Source of the DNA: an uncultured Maribacter sp.
GTDB taxonomy: Bacteria; Bacteroidota; Bacteroidia; Flavobacteriales; Flavobacteriaceae
Reading direction: 5' to 3'
NCBI RefSeq assembly: GCF_947495965.1
Contig: NZ_CANMBB010000003.1
Coordinates: forward strand, 1 to 64,000
Length of the DNA: 64,000 bases
A program made the position numbers and the translations under genes. Of the stretch, positions 24,407 to 34,275 are shown piece by piece. The notes beneath the pieces are model-generated. The model worked only from the letters and a program-made list of their open reading frames with translations, ran no database searches and was not told the origin of the DNA. The stretch's first letter is position 1. Each line of letters starts with the position of its first letter.

Positions 24407-24803
24407 CCTAAAGGGACATATAAGTGCAGTTCAAGTAAGCGGAACGATGTCTATTGTATCTGTTACAATTGCCAAAAACCTAATCTGGAAAGTAATTGTT
24501 ATAGAAACTCCAGAGACTTCTCCTTATCTAGTTATTAATAAAAAAATAACACTTTTATTTAAAGAAACAGAAGTAATTATAGGCACTGGAGACCTACCTA
24601 ATGTAAGTATCCAGAATAGAATTAATGGTACCATTAAACAGTTAAAAAAAGGAACTTTATTAAGTAATGTACTTATAAATACTCCCCATGGAGATATTTC
24701 TGCTATACTAGCTACAGAAGTTATAGAACAATTGCTACTCAAAGAAGGTTTAAACGTAACCGCAATGGTGAAACTAAATGAAATAATGCTTTCTAAAGTA
24801 TGA
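24399..24803 (+). CDS. Molybdopterin-binding (Mop/TOBE domain) protein
   Basis: A 134-residue cytosolic protein composed of two Mop-type domains (about residues 1-64 and 68-134), as in molbindins and the C-terminus of ModE. Such proteins bind oxyanion molybdate for storage or sensing. It has no DNA-binding domain. It is encoded between modA and modB, overlapping the latter start by 4 bp, so its dosage is tied to the transporter. Confidence 0.85.
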   Translation: MNNLKGHISAVQVSGTMSIVSVTIAKNLIWKVIVIETPETSPYLVINKKITLLFKETEVIIGTGDLPNVSIQNRINGTIKQLKKGTLLSNVLINTPHGDISAILATEVIEQLLLKEGLNVTAMVKLNEIMLSKV

Positions 24804-25471
24804 CTTGGGAACCGCTACTACTTACCTTTAAACTTGCATTAGTAACAACTATTTTGTTATTACTAGTGGCTATTCCTTTGGCCTATTGGTTGGCTTTTTC
24901 TAAATCTAAAATAAAGCCCATTATAGAAACTTTGGTAAGTATGCCTTTAGTTTTACCTCCTACAGTTTTAGGTTTCTATTTCTTAATTGTTTTTAGCCCT
25001 AATAATAGTTTTGGTAATTGGTTAAATTCCGTCTTAGGGATTAAACTTGTATTTTCCTTTACAGGTCTTGTTATTGCATCTATTATTTATAGTTTACCTT
25101 TTATGGTACACCCAATACAGTCTGGATTTAATAGTATTTCTTCTAATTTAAAAGATGCTGCTTATGTTATGGGTAAATCTAAATTTAGAACTTTAACCAA
25201 AGTACTTTTACCAAATATAAAACCAGCATTATTAACAGGTATTGTACTTTCTTTTGCGCATACGGTAGGAGAATTTGGTGTTGTTTTAATGATTGGAGGT
25301 AACATTCCTGGAAGTACAAAAGTAGCCTCTATTGCTATTTATGATGAAGTAGAAGCTTTAAATTATAGTGCTGCAAATTTTTATTCTTTAGTACTTTTTG
25401 CAATCACCTTTTCTATTCTGTTAGTAGTTTATTTAGTTAATGGAGGGTATTTAAAACGTTTTTGGAAATGA
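24800..25471 (+). CDS. modB: Molybdate ABC transporter permease
   Basis: A 223-residue inner membrane permease with about five membrane segments. The EAA loop AAYVMGKSKFRTLTKVLLPNIKP (about residues 116-138) contacts ModC. MPLVLPPTVLGFY (about 49-61) and HTVGEFGVVLMIGGNIPG are strongly typical of ModB. It overlaps modC by 4 bp (ATGA). Confidence 0.95.
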   Translation: MTWEPLLLTFKLALVTTILLLLVAIPLAYWLAFSKSKIKPIIETLVSMPLVLPPTVLGFYFLIVFSPNNSFGNWLNSVLGIKLVFSFTGLVIASIIYSLPFMVHPIQSGFNSISSNLKDAAYVMGKSKFRTLTKVLLPNIKPALLTGIVLSFAHTVGEFGVVLMIGGNIPGSTKVASIAIYDEVEALNYSAANFYSLVLFAITFSILLVVYLVNGGYLKRFWK

Positions 25472-26343
25472 TACATATAAACATTGAAAAAAAACTAAAA
25501 GCAGCGCATGGAGATATGCTTCTTAATTTAGATATACATATTAAGAAAGGGCAATTAGTTACTTTGTATGGAGAATCTGGAGCAGGAAAAACATCTACCT
25601 TAAAAATACTTTCGGGTTTACTACAAGCAGAAAAAGGCCTCATTACTGTTGCTAATGAAACTTGGTTTAATAGCAATACAAAAATAAATAAGACGCCACA
25701 AAAAAGAAATATAGGATATGTTTTTCAAGATTATGCCTTGTTTCCGCATATGACTGTTGTTCAAAATTTAGAATTTGCTTTAGAAAAAAATCAATCCAAA
25801 GCTATTATTCAAGAGCTACTACAAATTATAGAACTAGATGCTTTAAAAGACCGAAAACCGGATACACTTTCTGGCGGACAAAAACAACGGGTTGCGCTTG
25901 CTAGAGCTCTAGTGCAAAAACCAGAAATACTATTATTAGATGAGCCTTTATCTGCATTAGATATAAAAATTAGATTAAAATTACAGGACTACTTATTAAA
26001 GGTTCATAAAAAATACAACTTAACCACTATTTTAATTAGTCATGATATTGGTGAAATTCACAAACTGTCGGACTGGGTTTTTGTTCTTAAAAATGGTGTA
26101 GTTGAAAAAATGGGAAACCCAACCGAAGTTTTTATAAATAAAAAACTCAGTGGTAAGTTTAAATTTAAAGGGGAGATTTTAAAAATTGAAAAAGAAGAAA
26201 TTGTTTATGTAATTAGTATTCTTATTTTTAATGATGTAGTAAAAATAATAGCCCAAGAATCTGAGGTAAAAAACTTAAATCCGGGAGACAAAGTTATTGT
26301 TGCTTCTAAAGCCTTTAATCCTATTATTTATAGGATAGAATAG
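25468..26343 (+). CDS. modC: Molybdate ABC transporter ATP-binding protein
   Basis: A 291-residue ATPase. Walker A is GESGAGKT (35-42), the signature is LSGGQKQR and Walker B is ILLLDEPLSALD. A C-terminal TOBE-like segment follows residue about 235. I chose the ATG at 25468, which overlaps the modB stop as ATGA, over the TTG at 25462. The gene ends 3 bp before the end of convergent meaB. Confidence 0.93.
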   Translation: MIHINIEKKLKAAHGDMLLNLDIHIKKGQLVTLYGESGAGKTSTLKILSGLLQAEKGLITVANETWFNSNTKINKTPQKRNIGYVFQDYALFPHMTVVQNLEFALEKNQSKAIIQELLQIIELDALKDRKPDTLSGGQKQRVALARALVQKPEILLLDEPLSALDIKIRLKLQDYLLKVHKKYNLTTILISHDIGEIHKLSDWVFVLKNGVVEKMGNPTEVFINKKLSGKFKFKGEILKIEKEEIVYVISILIFNDVVKIIAQESEVKNLNPGDKVIVASKAFNPIIYRIE

Positions 26344-26346
26344 CTA

Positions 26347-27351
26347 TTAAAACCCTTTTTTATATTCTTCAATAATACTATGTGCTGCATTTACAGGCGA
26401 TACTTTTGAATCTAAAATATCTTTCTCTAATTGCTTTATTTGTTTGGTAACCACATCAGAACCATAAAACAATTGCTTTAATTCTTCATTTATGGTATTA
26501 TACATCCACTGTATTTGCTGTTCTTTTCTATTGTTTATAAAATAACCATTATCATTGACTAGCTTTTTAAATTCTAATATTTTATCCCAAACTGTGTCTA
26601 TACCTATATTTTGTATAGAAGAAGCTGTGCTAACTATTGGGCTCCATCCAGAATTTGGCATTGGAAAAATATGTAATGCATTCTGGTATTGTCTTTTTGC
26701 AATTTTACTTAAGGCAACATTATCTCCGTCGGCTTTATTTATAACCACCATATCTGCCATTTCCATAATGCCTTTCTTTATACCTTGCAACTCATCTCCT
26801 GCACCAGCCAGCATTAACAAAAGAAAAAAATCGGTCATTCCGTGTACCGCAGTTTCCGATTGCCCTACTCCTACTGTTTCAATTAAAATAACATTATAGC
26901 CAGCTGCCTCGCAAAGCAACATGGTTTCTCCTGTTTTATTCGCTACACCTCCCAAAGTATCTCCAGATGCAGATGGTCTTATATAGGCTTCTTTTAAATT
27001 GGCCAATTCTTCCATTCTTGTTTTATCGCCAAGAATACTGCCTCTAGAACGTTGACTACTAGGGTCTATAGATAATATGGCAACTTTATTTCCTTCGGCA
27101 ACTAAATGCTTTCCAAAGGTTTCTATAAAAGTACTTTTCCCAACTCCAGGAACTCCTGTAACACCTATACGAATAGAATTTCCAGATTTAGGTAAAATAG
27201 CTTGTATAATCTCTTTTGCAATTGCTTTATCACTCTCTAAATTACTCTCTATTATCGTAATTGCTCTAGATAAAATAACGCGATCTCCTGCTAAAACCCC
27301 TTCAATATATGCAGCTGCAGTTAACCTTTTTTTTAGTTTATAATTATTCAT
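26347..27351 (-). CDS. meaB: Methylmalonyl-CoA mutase-associated GTPase
   Basis: A 334-residue G3E-family GTPase (MeaB/ArgK). Walker A is GVPGVGKST (66-74), and SIDPSSQRSRGSILGD and ETVGVGQSE follow, with the NKAD guanine motif near residue 205. MeaB protects and gates cofactor loading of adenosylcobalamin-dependent methylmalonyl-CoA mutase. The mutase genes are not in the window. Start chosen at 27351 because AAGGATAG lies just upstream as a ribosome-binding site; the longer frame to 27387 is less likely. Confidence 0.93.
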   Translation of the reverse strand: MNNYKLKKRLTAAAYIEGVLAGDRVILSRAITIIESNLESDKAIAKEIIQAILPKSGNSIRIGVTGVPGVGKSTFIETFGKHLVAEGNKVAILSIDPSSQRSRGSILGDKTRMEELANLKEAYIRPSASGDTLGGVANKTGETMLLCEAAGYNVILIETVGVGQSETAVHGMTDFFLLLMLAGAGDELQGIKKGIMEMADMVVINKADGDNVALSKIAKRQYQNALHIFPMPNSGWSPIVSTASSIQNIGIDTVWDKILEFKKLVNDNGYFINNRKEQQIQWMYNTINEELKQLFYGSDVVTKQIKQLEKDILDSKVSPVNAAHSIIEEYKKGF

Positions 27352-27537
27352 ACTATCCTTTCTAAATATAAAAATAAGCAATAACAATTGGTTATTATAA
27401 TACAGGAGAAATAGATAAGAACATATGTAATACTAATTAGCTAGATTGTTATGCTATTAAAATACACAATCCCATATTTTTACTATTAATTTATTACTTT
27501 TAAAACACATTTAAAACCATACTTTAATTTACGTCAC

Positions 27538-28416
27538 ATGAAAACCAAAATCCTTTTTTTATTTACTCTACTCCTTTCTATAAGTTTTATAACTAATGCT
27601 CAAAAAAAACAGAAAGACTGGGAATTTTTATTAGACAAAGATTTGAGTAAATGGGATATTTTTATAGGCGTACCACATACTACCGTTAATTTAGATGGTT
27701 ATGAAAAAGGAGATGGTATGCACGGTACTCCTGTAGGTTTAAACAAAGACCCCTTACATGTTTTCACTGTTACTAAAACAAAAAAAGATGTACCTGTACT
27801 TAATGTTTCTGGGGAAATATATGGAGGATTAAGTACTAAAAAAGAATATGAAAATTACCATTTGGTCTTTTATGTAAAATGGGGAACTAAACAATGGGAA
27901 CCACGTTTAAAGGACAAAAGAGATAGTGGCGTTTTATACCATGCGCAAGAACCTCATGGCCAATTCTGGAATGTTTGGATGAAAGCTCCAGAAATGCAAG
28001 TACAAGAAACAGATTCTGGCGACTTTTTTCCTTTAGCTGGTGTTAGTATGGAAGTTAAAGCTACTAAACGAGAGGAAAATGGTAAAGAGTTTTGGTTTTA
28101 TGATCCTAAAGGAGAATTAAAAACTTTTAAAACAGGAGCAAATGGTCGTTGCAGAAGAATAGAAGATTTTGAAAAGCCCCATGGAGATTGGAATAAATTA
28201 GAATTAATTTGCTTAGGAGATAAGGCATACCACATTGTAAATGGAAAAGTAGTAATGGCTTTAGAAAATTCTTTAGAATATGATAAAGAAGGAAACGCTA
28301 CTCCCCTAACAAAAGGAAAAATACAATTTCAGTCGGAAGCTGCAGAAGTATATTATAAAAACATAAAAATTAGAAGTATTACGAAACTTCCTAAGAAAAT
28401 AGCTGCGCAACTATAA
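27538..28416 (+). CDS. DUF1080 (3-keto-disaccharide hydrolase-like) secreted protein
   Basis: A 292-residue protein with a signal peptide (about residues 1-21, ending TNAQ). The DUF1080 lamG-like fold contains YGGLSTKKEYENYHLVFYVK (about 97-116), RDSGVLYHAQEPHG and WNKLELICLGDKAYHIVNG. Some DUF1080 proteins hydrolyse 3-keto-glycosides. ThuA-domain proteins often occur with DUF1080 in keto-sugar clusters, and one is encoded nearby at 30761. A terminator follows. Confidence 0.85.
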   Translation: MKTKILFLFTLLLSISFITNAQKKQKDWEFLLDKDLSKWDIFIGVPHTTVNLDGYEKGDGMHGTPVGLNKDPLHVFTVTKTKKDVPVLNVSGEIYGGLSTKKEYENYHLVFYVKWGTKQWEPRLKDKRDSGVLYHAQEPHGQFWNVWMKAPEMQVQETDSGDFFPLAGVSMEVKATKREENGKEFWFYDPKGELKTFKTGANGRCRRIEDFEKPHGDWNKLELICLGDKAYHIVNGKVVMALENSLEYDKEGNATPLTKGKIQFQSEAAEVYYKNIKIRSITKLPKKIAAQL

Positions 28417-28427
28417 ACGCTTTTTAA

Positions 28428-28453
28428 AAAGAGGAGTAACTTTGCTCCTCTTT
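28428..28453 (+). terminator. Rho-independent terminator after DUF1080 gene
   Basis: AAAGAGGAG and CTCCTCTTT form a 9-bp stem with an 8-base loop. A weak T-rich run follows. Confidence 0.7.
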
Positions 28454-28509
28454 AATTACCCCTTATTTTCTATTACCTTTACGCCTAATATTAATAGTAC
28501 ATAGGCCAT

Positions 28510-30702
28510 TTGGAAAACGTTTTACTTATTACACCTCCTTTTACCCAACTTAATACGCCTTATCCAGCTACGGCTTATTTAAAAGGGTTTTTAAACACTA
28601 AAAATATCCCTAGTTATCAGTCCGATTTAGGGATAGAAGTCATCCTTAAACTCTTTTCAAAAGAATATTTGCAATTAGTTTTTAATACCGCCCAAGAGAA
28701 TAACACTATTGTTTCTGATAACGCAAAGCGCATATATGCATTAAAAGCATCTTATATTAAAAACATTGACGATGTAATTCTGTTTCTACAAGGGAAAAAT
28801 CAAACTTTTGCAAGGCAAGTATGCACCCAAGGATTTCTTCCAAGGGCATCAAGATTTCAACAACTAGACGATTTAGATTGGGCCTTTGGTTCCATGGGAT
28901 TACAAGACAAAGCAAAACATTTATGCACTTTGTTTTTAGAAGATTTATCAGACTTTATTATAGAATGTATAGATTCTAATTTTGGTTTTAGCAGATATGC
29001 AGAACGCCTAGGTCGTAGTGCTAACGACTTTGATGAAATTTATGATGAATTACAGCAACATATAACTTTTATTGATAGTATTACTTTAGACCTGCTGGAA
29101 GATTTATTACAAAAAACAAACCCTAAATTAGTATGCTTTTCCGTTCCTTTTCCTGGTAATTTGTATAGTGCCTTTCGTTGTGCTCAATATATAAAAACGC
29201 ATTTTCCAGATATAAAAACCGCTATGGGCGGTGGTTTCCCTAATACCGAGTTAAGACAACTTACCGATGTTCGTGTTTTTGAGTTCTTTGATTATATAAC
29301 TCTAGATGATGGCGAATTACCTATTGAGTTACTTTTTGAAAATTTAAAAAATACGGACACTAGTAAAAGAGAATACAAACGTACATTTCTATTAGAAAAC
29401 AATACGGTTACATATAAAAACGACACCAAACAACAAGACTATAAACAAAACCAATTAGGTACTCCAGACTATTCTAATTTATTATTAGACCAATATATTT
29501 CTGTTATAGAAATTGCAAACCCAATGCATAGCCTTTGGAGCGATGGCCGATGGAACAAACTTACCATGGCACATGGCTGCTATTGGGGAAAATGTACTTT
29601 TTGCGATATTTCATTAGATTATATAAAACTATACGAACCCATTACAGCTACTATTTTAGTAGACCGTATGGAAGAAATAATAACACAAACTGGAGAAACT
29701 GGTTTTCATTTTGTAGATGAAGCCGCACCGCCCTCTTTAATGAAAAGTCTTGCGTTAGAAATACTTAAAAGAGAACTTACCGTTACCTGGTGGACAAACA
29801 TACGTTTTGAAAAGAACTTTACTAAAGATTTATGTTTGTTATTACAAGCGTCTGGTTGCATTGCTGTTTCTGGCGGACTAGAAGTAGCATCGGACCGGTT
29901 ATTACAATTAATAGATAAAGGAGTAACCGTAGAACAAGTGGCACAAGTAACCCGCAATTTTACCGAAGCAAATATTATGGTGCATTCCTATTTAATGTAT
30001 GGCTACCCAACCCAAAGCCTTCAAGAAACTATAGATAGTTTAGAAATGGTACGTCAGCTTTTTGAAATTGGAGTTCTACAATCTGGTTTTTGGCACCAAT
30101 TTGCATTAACAGCACATAGCCCTGTTGGTATAAATCCAAAAGACTATGCAATTACGCCAAAGTATAAAGAAATTACATTTGCTAATAATGACATCGATTT
30201 TACGGACCAAACTGGCATAGATCATTCTAAATTTAGCTTTGGATTAAAAAAATCTTTATTTAATTATATGCACGGAGTTAGTTTTGAATTACCGCTACAA
30301 GATTGGTTTAATTTTAAAATTCCAAACACTACAATACCCCCTGATTTTATTTATAATTGTCTAGAAAATGAGCTGCCAATTATACCTAAACCACAGCACA
30401 AAACTTATTGGTTAGGGAGCATACCTACTCTAGAATATAGTTCTAAAACAAAAAGAGGACAAACCTGGAAATTGGCAACTTTAGGTTTTCATAATCACGA
30501 GGAATCTTTTTCTATAACCCTAGATAAACCAGAAGGAGAATGGCTTTCTAAGCAACTACCTTTTTTTAAACCTAATACCAACAAACCCATAACTTTTAAA
30601 GATTTAAAAGCTAATTACGAAACTATTTTTAGTGATTTTGAACTATTTTGGGCTTCTAAACCAATAAAAAAATTACGAAATAAAGGGTTGTTATTAATAT
30701 AG
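28510..30702 (+). CDS. B12-binding domain radical SAM protein
   Basis: A 730-residue protein with a TTG start. The N-terminal region (about 1-310) resembles a cobalamin-binding Rossmann-like domain (LVCFSVPFPGNLYSAFRCAQ, then MGGGFPNTE). The radical SAM core has cysteines at 357, 362 and 365 (CYWGKCTFC), a C-x4-C-x2-C spacing rather than the common C-x3-C-x2-C. Later segments (GCIAVSGGLEVASDRLLQLI, SYLMYGYPTQ) are typical. No partner gene is adjacent. The substrate, possibly a methylation or rearrangement target, is unknown. Confidence 0.88.
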   Translation: MENVLLITPPFTQLNTPYPATAYLKGFLNTKNIPSYQSDLGIEVILKLFSKEYLQLVFNTAQENNTIVSDNAKRIYALKASYIKNIDDVILFLQGKNQTFARQVCTQGFLPRASRFQQLDDLDWAFGSMGLQDKAKHLCTLFLEDLSDFIIECIDSNFGFSRYAERLGRSANDFDEIYDELQQHITFIDSITLDLLEDLLQKTNPKLVCFSVPFPGNLYSAFRCAQYIKTHFPDIKTAMGGGFPNTELRQLTDVRVFEFFDYITLDDGELPIELLFENLKNTDTSKREYKRTFLLENNTVTYKNDTKQQDYKQNQLGTPDYSNLLLDQYISVIEIANPMHSLWSDGRWNKLTMAHGCYWGKCTFCDISLDYIKLYEPITATILVDRMEEIITQTGETGFHFVDEAAPPSLMKSLALEILKRELTVTWWTNIRFEKNFTKDLCLLLQASGCIAVSGGLEVASDRLLQLIDKGVTVEQVAQVTRNFTEANIMVHSYLMYGYPTQSLQETIDSLEMVRQLFEIGVLQSGFWHQFALTAHSPVGINPKDYAITPKYKEITFANNDIDFTDQTGIDHSKFSFGLKKSLFNYMHGVSFELPLQDWFNFKIPNTTIPPDFIYNCLENELPIIPKPQHKTYWLGSIPTLEYSSKTKRGQTWKLATLGFHNHEESFSITLDKPEGEWLSKQLPFFKPNTNKPITFKDLKANYETIFSDFELFWASKPIKKLRNKGLLLI

Positions 30703-30709
30703 TTTTAAT

Positions 30710-30747
30710 AAAAAACAGAGCTACTAATTAAAGTAACCCTGTTTTTT
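30710..30747. terminator. Bidirectional terminator between convergent genes
   Basis: AAAAAACAG (30710-30718) and CTGTTTTTT (30739-30747) form the base of a hairpin, with partial pairing inside. It would serve the radical SAM gene on the plus strand and the ThuA-type gene on the minus strand. Confidence 0.65.
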
Positions 30748-30760
30748 ATATTACCAATTT

Positions 30761-33700
30761 TTATTTAAAAGTTACTCCCATAGTTGCCATAAAACCATCT
30801 GGCTTATTACCATTGGTTTTTCTTTTACACACAATGTATAACTTCTTTACTATGTTATTCTTCTGTTGTAAAGGAATAGGAACACTACCATAAGATTGTG
30901 CTTTATTAGGTTGTGCCATTACCGCTTCTCCCAATAGTTCTCCGTCTGGAGTATTTGCATGAACTTCAAAAGTATACTCATTCTTTGGTATTGCTCTCCA
31001 AGCAGTAGATATTACTATGTTTTTTATGTTTTTTAGGTCTATATTTTCTAGCATAAACCAACCTTTATTTTTTTCTAATCTTATTCCTTCATCTCCTTTA
31101 AATTTTACATTTCTAAAATCTTTATTTACAATTTTATTATGTATTAAAAAGGTATTATTTTCTAATACTACAGCTTTTGTTCCTGTTAGTGGTATTGCTC
31201 CATTCTTACCATCATCTGTATAACTAGCCGTTAAAACTAGCATATTTCCTGGCTTCCTATTTTCTGCTTTTATAGCACCTTTAGATGGTAAAGATTGTTT
31301 TTTTACATTATTATTAGCTAAGGATAAAATATACTGCGCTATTTGGCTTGTTTCATCACTAGTTATGTTTGGGTGTGCTGGCATGGTTACTTCACCCCAT
31401 ACACCGGTACCACCACTTTTCATTTTTTCTTGCAAATATGCCATTGCATTTTCATCGTCTTTATACTTCTTGGCTACGTCTATATACATTGGTCCTATAG
31501 AGGCTTCTGCTTCTTTATGGCATGCTTTACAATCCATAGACTGTGTTAGTGCTTTACCGGTAACTGCCGCAGATACTTGCTGGTGCCCTAAGGACATTGC
31601 CACCTTATCTAACCCTTCAAGATAATCTACAGAAACAAATATATTCTCTGGGTTTATTTCTTCATTACCATCTTCATCTGTTACCGTTACATTATATGCT
31701 ATTTTTTTTCCTGGAGTATAAAAAGTAGTATTGCTTTCCAATAAATCTATGGTTACTTCTGGTCTTGTATTTCCTGCAACAATGATAATTTCTTCACTAT
31801 TTGCAATTTCATTACTAGTATCTTTTACTTTTACAGAAAGTTTATAGTCGCCAACATTAGAATAGGTATAATTAATCTTAGGTTCTTTTGTTTCTTTTGT
31901 TTGCCCATCTCCAAAACTCCATAAATAAGTAAGTGCATCTTTTTCTAAATCTTTAGCACTTACGGTTGCATTTATCTCTAATGGTGTTTTACCAGATGTT
32001 TTATCTATATGTAACCCTTCTACTAATGGTGGTCTATTACCCCCATTATAGTCTATATACCCCAATGAAGAGTTTTTATTTTGAGAAAACCAACCACTAC
32101 CATACTCTAATAAATACAGTCGTCCGTTTGGTCCTACTTCCATATCTATTAAACTATTAACTTCTACATCAGAGGCAAAAGGTTCCATTTTATTAAAATC
32201 TCCATCATCAAACAGTGTTACAGCTTTCATCCATCCACGCATCCAATCGTAAATAATAACTTTACCATCATAATAGCTTGGTAGTTCATTTTCTCCTTCA
32301 TACATATCAGAATAATACGTAGGGCCTGCCATAGCATTACGGCCTCCGCTGCCTAATTGCGGAAAATCACTAGATTCTACATAAGGATAGTAAACAAAAG
32401 CAGGCATTGCTTCTGGCAATTCTCTTAACCCCGTATTATTAATAGAATTATTTATAGGTTTTTTAGAATCAAAAAAGTCTCCGCTTTCTCCTGTAGCATA
32501 ATTATACTCTCTATACGCTTCATTGTTACCTACAAAAAATGGCCATCCAAAATTTCCCGCCTTTTTTGCTTGGTTTACTTCATCATATCCTCGTGGTCCT
32601 CTTGTTGCATATTGATTATTTCCTGCATCAGGACCAACTTCTCCCCAGTATAAATACTTTCTCTTTTGGTCTACAGATATTCTGTACGGGTTTCTATGCC
32701 CCATGGTATAAATTTCTGGCCTTGTTTTAGCAGTTCCTTCTGGAAATAAATTACCTTCTGGTATAGAATACGTTCCGTTTTCATTAACTTTAATTCTAAT
32801 AATTTTCCCTCTTAAATCATTGGTATTTCCTGAAGAACGACGAGCATCATACTGCTGTTTACCTTTTATATTGTTTAATGGAGCAAAACCATTATTTGTA
32901 TATTTTACTCCTTTTTCATTAAAAGGTGTTGAATTATCTCCTGTAGATAAATATAAAAGTTTATCTGGTCCAAAGGTTATGGAACCTCCAGTGTGGCAAC
33001 ATATTTCTCTTTGGCTTTCTACATCTAGAATAATTTGTTCGGACTTTAGATCAAAAACATCATTCTTAAATTTAAATCTAGATAAACGATTAACCCACTT
33101 ATCTCCCGTAGGGCTATAATAAACATACACCCAATTATTAGTTGCAAAATCTGGGTCTTTCTGTAATCCCATAAGGCCTTCCTCTGCGTTAACCCCTGGT
33201 GTATGTAGTGCTTTATAATATACATCTAACAAAGCTACTTGCTTAAGCTCTTTGGTAGCTTCTTTATACAACAATATTTCTCCTCTACGTTGCGCTATTA
33301 AAACATCATTATTAGGTAAAATTGCCATCTCGGTAGGTTCAAAAAACTTCCCTAAGCTTAAAGTTACTTTAGAAAAACGATTTATCTCTGGTGGAATTTG
33401 ACTTGTTGCTTTACTATAATCTAAAACTTCATTATCCCCTATTGCATATTGTATACCTCCTAAAACATGTTTTAAAAACATTTCCTCTGTAAAACTTTCG
33501 TTGGTATGCCCACCTGCTGTATAAAAAGCTCTACCACCATCATAGGCATGGTACCACGCCATTGGATGATTCTTTCCGTTTATTCCTCCTTCGTACGTGC
33601 TTTCATCTACAGTAAGAATAACATTAACATCAGGATTAATTTTTCTATAATTATATAGCTCATCTTTTCTATGCCAAATAGAATCTTTAAAAAAATTTGT

Positions 33701-34162
33701 TGCTATAAAATTTGGGTCTTTTATTATAAAATCTGCTTCTGGAGTTCCTTTTGGGTGACTATGAAAATAAGCCCCTGCTAATTTGTTATACCAACCCCAA
33801 TCATACTCTGTATCTGTTGCAGCATGTATCCCAACATAACCGCCCCCAGCTTGTATATACCTTTCAAAAGCTGCTTCTTGATAATGGTCTAAAACATTAC
33901 CGGTTGTACTTAAAAATACAACAGCTGCATATTGCTTTAAGTTTTCTTCAGTAAATAATTCTGCATTTTTTGTAGTATCTACCTGTATACCATTTTCTAA
34001 TCCTAATTTTTGAAGTGCAGCAACACCTGTTGGTATAGATGCATGCTTAAATCCCATTGTTTTAGAAAAAACTAAAATTTTTGGCGCCCCTTCTCGTTTC
34101 TTAGCACAGGAAGTTACTAGGAGTCCTAAAATCATAAAAATGACAACTACAATTTTTTTCAT
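30761..34162 (-). CDS. Multidomain lipoprotein: ThuA, glucose/sorbosone dehydrogenase, PKD, cytochrome c
   Basis: A 1133-residue envelope protein. The lipobox is VTSC (Cys near residue 19). Domains in order are a ThuA-like domain (about 28-240), a PQQ-type sugar/sorbosone dehydrogenase beta-propeller (about 255-700), a PKD domain (about 710-790; WSFGDGQTKE), a heme-binding cytochrome c with CKACH at 878-882 and Met in VTMPAHPN as likely axial ligand, and a C-terminal carbohydrate-binding-like region (about 985-1133). This implies sugar oxidation linked to electron transfer at the outer membrane or periplasm. The arrangement is known in Bacteroidota but functionally uncertain. Confidence 0.9.
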   Translation of the reverse strand: MKKIVVVIFMILGLLVTSCAKKREGAPKILVFSKTMGFKHASIPTGVAALQKLGLENGIQVDTTKNAELFTEENLKQYAAVVFLSTTGNVLDHYQEAAFERYIQAGGGYVGIHAATDTEYDWGWYNKLAGAYFHSHPKGTPEADFIIKDPNFIATNFFKDSIWHRKDELYNYRKINPDVNVILTVDESTYEGGINGKNHPMAWYHAYDGGRAFYTAGGHTNESFTEEMFLKHVLGGIQYAIGDNEVLDYSKATSQIPPEINRFSKVTLSLGKFFEPTEMAILPNNDVLIAQRRGEILLYKEATKELKQVALLDVYYKALHTPGVNAEEGLMGLQKDPDFATNNWVYVYYSPTGDKWVNRLSRFKFKNDVFDLKSEQIILDVESQREICCHTGGSITFGPDKLLYLSTGDNSTPFNEKGVKYTNNGFAPLNNIKGKQQYDARRSSGNTNDLRGKIIRIKVNENGTYSIPEGNLFPEGTAKTRPEIYTMGHRNPYRISVDQKRKYLYWGEVGPDAGNNQYATRGPRGYDEVNQAKKAGNFGWPFFVGNNEAYREYNYATGESGDFFDSKKPINNSINNTGLRELPEAMPAFVYYPYVESSDFPQLGSGGRNAMAGPTYYSDMYEGENELPSYYDGKVIIYDWMRGWMKAVTLFDDGDFNKMEPFASDVEVNSLIDMEVGPNGRLYLLEYGSGWFSQNKNSSLGYIDYNGGNRPPLVEGLHIDKTSGKTPLEINATVSAKDLEKDALTYLWSFGDGQTKETKEPKINYTYSNVGDYKLSVKVKDTSNEIANSEEIIIVAGNTRPEVTIDLLESNTTFYTPGKKIAYNVTVTDEDGNEEINPENIFVSVDYLEGLDKVAMSLGHQQVSAAVTGKALTQSMDCKACHKEAEASIGPMYIDVAKKYKDDENAMAYLQEKMKSGGTGVWGEVTMPAHPNITSDETSQIAQYILSLANNNVKKQSLPSKGAIKAENRKPGNMLVLTASYTDDGKNGAIPLTGTKAVVLENNTFLIHNKIVNKDFRNVKFKGDEGIRLEKNKGWFMLENIDLKNIKNIVISTAWRAIPKNEYTFEVHANTPDGELLGEAVMAQPNKAQSYGSVPIPLQQKNNIVKKLYIVCKRKTNGNKPDGFMATMGVTFK

Positions 34163-34275
34163 ATCTTATTAAATTATTGAATCACTCAAAATAAATCTAA
34201 AACTTTAAACATTGCATATAAAAAGGTGCATTTTCGTGCTTTTTTACGAAAAACTACTACAACTTAGAAAAAATT

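Noticed and set aside
31343-33954. Several 60-100-codon plus-strand frames
   Set aside because: All are antisense shadows of the ThuA multidomain gene on the minus strand.
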